Positions 27,464 to 28,906 of a stretch of 28,906 bases of DNA are shown here, piece after piece. The DNA is from Pholiota molesta (taxonomy: Eukaryota; Basidiomycota; Agaricomycetes; Agaricales; Strophariaceae). The number at the start of each line of letters is the position of its first letter. The stretch's first letter is position 1. The notes under the pieces were generated by a model. It was not told the DNA's origin, did not search any database, and saw only the letters and a list, made by a program, of their open reading frames with translations. A program made the translations under genes and the position numbers. The stretch is taken from NCBI GenBank assembly GCA_014925825.1, contig JACGCK010000399.1, positions 1 to 28,906 of the forward strand. Direction: 5' to 3'.

Positions 27464-28906
27464 ATGCCGCGCACCCTCCGCTTCGCCGCGCTCCTCCTCT
27501 CCCTAAAGCTGTCCGCGCTGGCCTTCGCAGCGTCCGCCCCGGCCGAGCTCTTCTCTCCCTTGGTGCCCGCCAAAGTCGCCGCCGCCTTCGGGCCCTCCCC
27601 ACCCCAATCCAATACCCGCAATACACCGACACCACCGCAGGAAAATGGCTGTTCTTCTCTCCGGATACATGGACGTCGGGCTTCTTCCCGTCACCGGATA
27701 CGCGCTGAACACGCGGAAGACGCTGTGCGGCGCGACGTCTGCGAACGGGCTGGGGCAAGCGGATTGGCTGGACCTCGGACGGGCCGCGAGCAACGGCCTG
27801 CTGGACCTGGATGCGAACCATGGCATCGGGCACGATGTGGGGTTCATTAGCTTCCCGTTCGTGGAAGAGCTGCTGGTGTGCGTAACGTTCGGAGGTTTAG
27901 ATGACATTCTCGTTTACGGTTTATTATTAGAAACCCCACGAACCAGACCGCGATCGACGCGATCAACCGTTTTGCGACGATGCTCGCGGCGCGCTTCAAT
28001 CCAGTCGTTGGCTGCACCAGAAGCTGGGACACGACTGATCCTACAGATTTTCAGGTATGCTGGTGGTGAAGGCATTAAACTTGTCGCCTGCTGACGAGCT
28101 GCAGGTCATCATCGACAACATGATGAATCTCGAAGTCCTTTTCCAATCCGCCGATCTAACTGGCAATGCGACACTCCGAAACATCGCAACTACCCATGCA
28201 GATACCACGATGAAGAACCACATCCGGACGGATGGTCAGTCTGGAACTGCCTTCTATGAGCATCTATTCTGGGATCGCTAATTTTGAATAACATTAACTT
28301 CTTTACAGGGTCCACATGGCATGTCGTTGAATACAATTCCACCACGGGTGTCGTCATCAGGAAAAGGACAGCCCAAGGATATGCTGACAACAGCACCTGG
28401 TCGCGAGGACAGGCGTGGGGCATCTATGGATTTGCAAACAGTATGTCTATCTCTCTGATAGATTTTCAATGGGCAACAACAAATCATTCGTCTGCAGTGT
28501 ACAAACGGACAAACAACACGAACTATCTGGCTACTTCACGCAGACTAGCGACGTATTTCCTGGCCAACCTGCCATCGGATGGCATCGTACCTTGGTCAGC
28601 CTTCTTTCTTTCTGTCAGACGCTCGCAACTTTCACTTACTGGCGCAAACATCCACAGGGACTTCAACGCCCCTCTGACGCCCCCGCCGCGTCCCGCGACT
28701 CGTCCGCCGCCACCATCGCCGCCAACGGGCTGTTGCTGCTCGCACAGCAGGAAACCACAGCCGCCGCGAGGCAGATGTGGACGAACAGTGCGCTCCAGAT
28801 CCTGAGCAACATCACGACGCTTGCGTGGAGACCCTCCTGGCAGAGCCTGCTGTCGAACGGGACCGTCAACGAGCCGGTGGGTAATCTGCTGACGGGTATT
28901 GTCTAT
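27464..28906 (+). CDS. Secreted GH88-type unsaturated glucuronyl hydrolase, partial, frameshifted
   Basis: The family removes the unsaturated uronic acid left at the end of polysaccharide-lyase products, so a role in outer degradation of uronate polymers is likely. The N terminus MPRTLRFAALLLSLKLSALA is a signal peptide. Family motifs are GKWLFFSPDTWTSGFFP, GHDVGFISFPF (Asp region), MMNLEVLFQSA, TRSWDT, NSTWSRGQAWGIYGFAN and SSAATIAANGLLLLAQQE, the (alpha/alpha)6-barrel pattern of GH88. Introns are 27878-27930, 28055-28104, 28235-28308 and 28441-28497, plus one ending just before GGACTTCAACG. One added base is needed at 27590-27592, 27687-27689 and 28669-28672 to hold the frame; each lies in a short run. 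The 3' end lies beyond the window. GH105-like relatives share the fold, but the TWSRGQAW and HDVGF context fits GH88 better. Confidence 0.85.

Overview
The window looks like nuclear DNA of a mushroom-forming basidiomycete (Agaricomycetes). Genes are cut by many 49-64 bp GT-AG introns. The window also carries a KDZ-superfamily transposase, a tyrosine recombinase of the type found in basidiomycete retroelements, and several protein families expanded in Agaricomycetes. No species can be named from sequence alone.

Layout. (1) 1-3039: a divergent pair encoding phosphoketolase (minus, cut by the window edge) and acetate kinase (plus, complete, five exons). Together they turn sugar phosphates into acetyl phosphate and then acetate plus ATP. 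(2) 3418-5608: a twelve-exon DUF2235 alpha/beta-hydrolase-like protein (minus). (3) 6713-20110: a 13.4 kb segment bounded by long inverted arms (about 1.5 and 1.3 kb) built from degenerate repeats with the core ATCCATTGCCCATATAGG. Between the arms lie five genes: an apparently intact KDZ transposase with a cysteine cluster (minus), a small protein with duplicated exons (minus), a basic N-terminal protein with one frameshift (plus), a protein with an RNase H1 N-terminal (viroplasmin-like) domain (minus), and an 807-residue protein of a lineage-specific nuclear-looking family (plus). I read this as one large cargo-carrying KDZ transposon. It is the best candidate here for something undescribed. 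(4) 20110-21770: the 3' part of a tyrosine-recombinase gene followed by a 123 bp / 277 bp / 122 bp B1-A2-B2 repeat, which fits the right end of a Ngaro-type retroelement truncated at the KDZ arm. (5) 21782-22569: a 788 bp unit with exact 19 bp inverted ends. (6) 23647-26412: a dynamin-family GTPase, most like Vps1 (minus). (7) 27464-28906: a secreted GH88-type unsaturated glucuronyl hydrolase (plus, cut by the window edge).

A second theme is sequence quality. Fourteen reading-frame breaks after about 20 kb, plus one at 13.67 kb, are each repaired by lengthening a short base run by one, always in the same direction. The two transposon arms and the two Ngaro repeats also differ by shorter runs on the right-hand copy. 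This looks like homopolymer undercalling, so the broken Vps1 and GH88 genes are probably intact in the organism.
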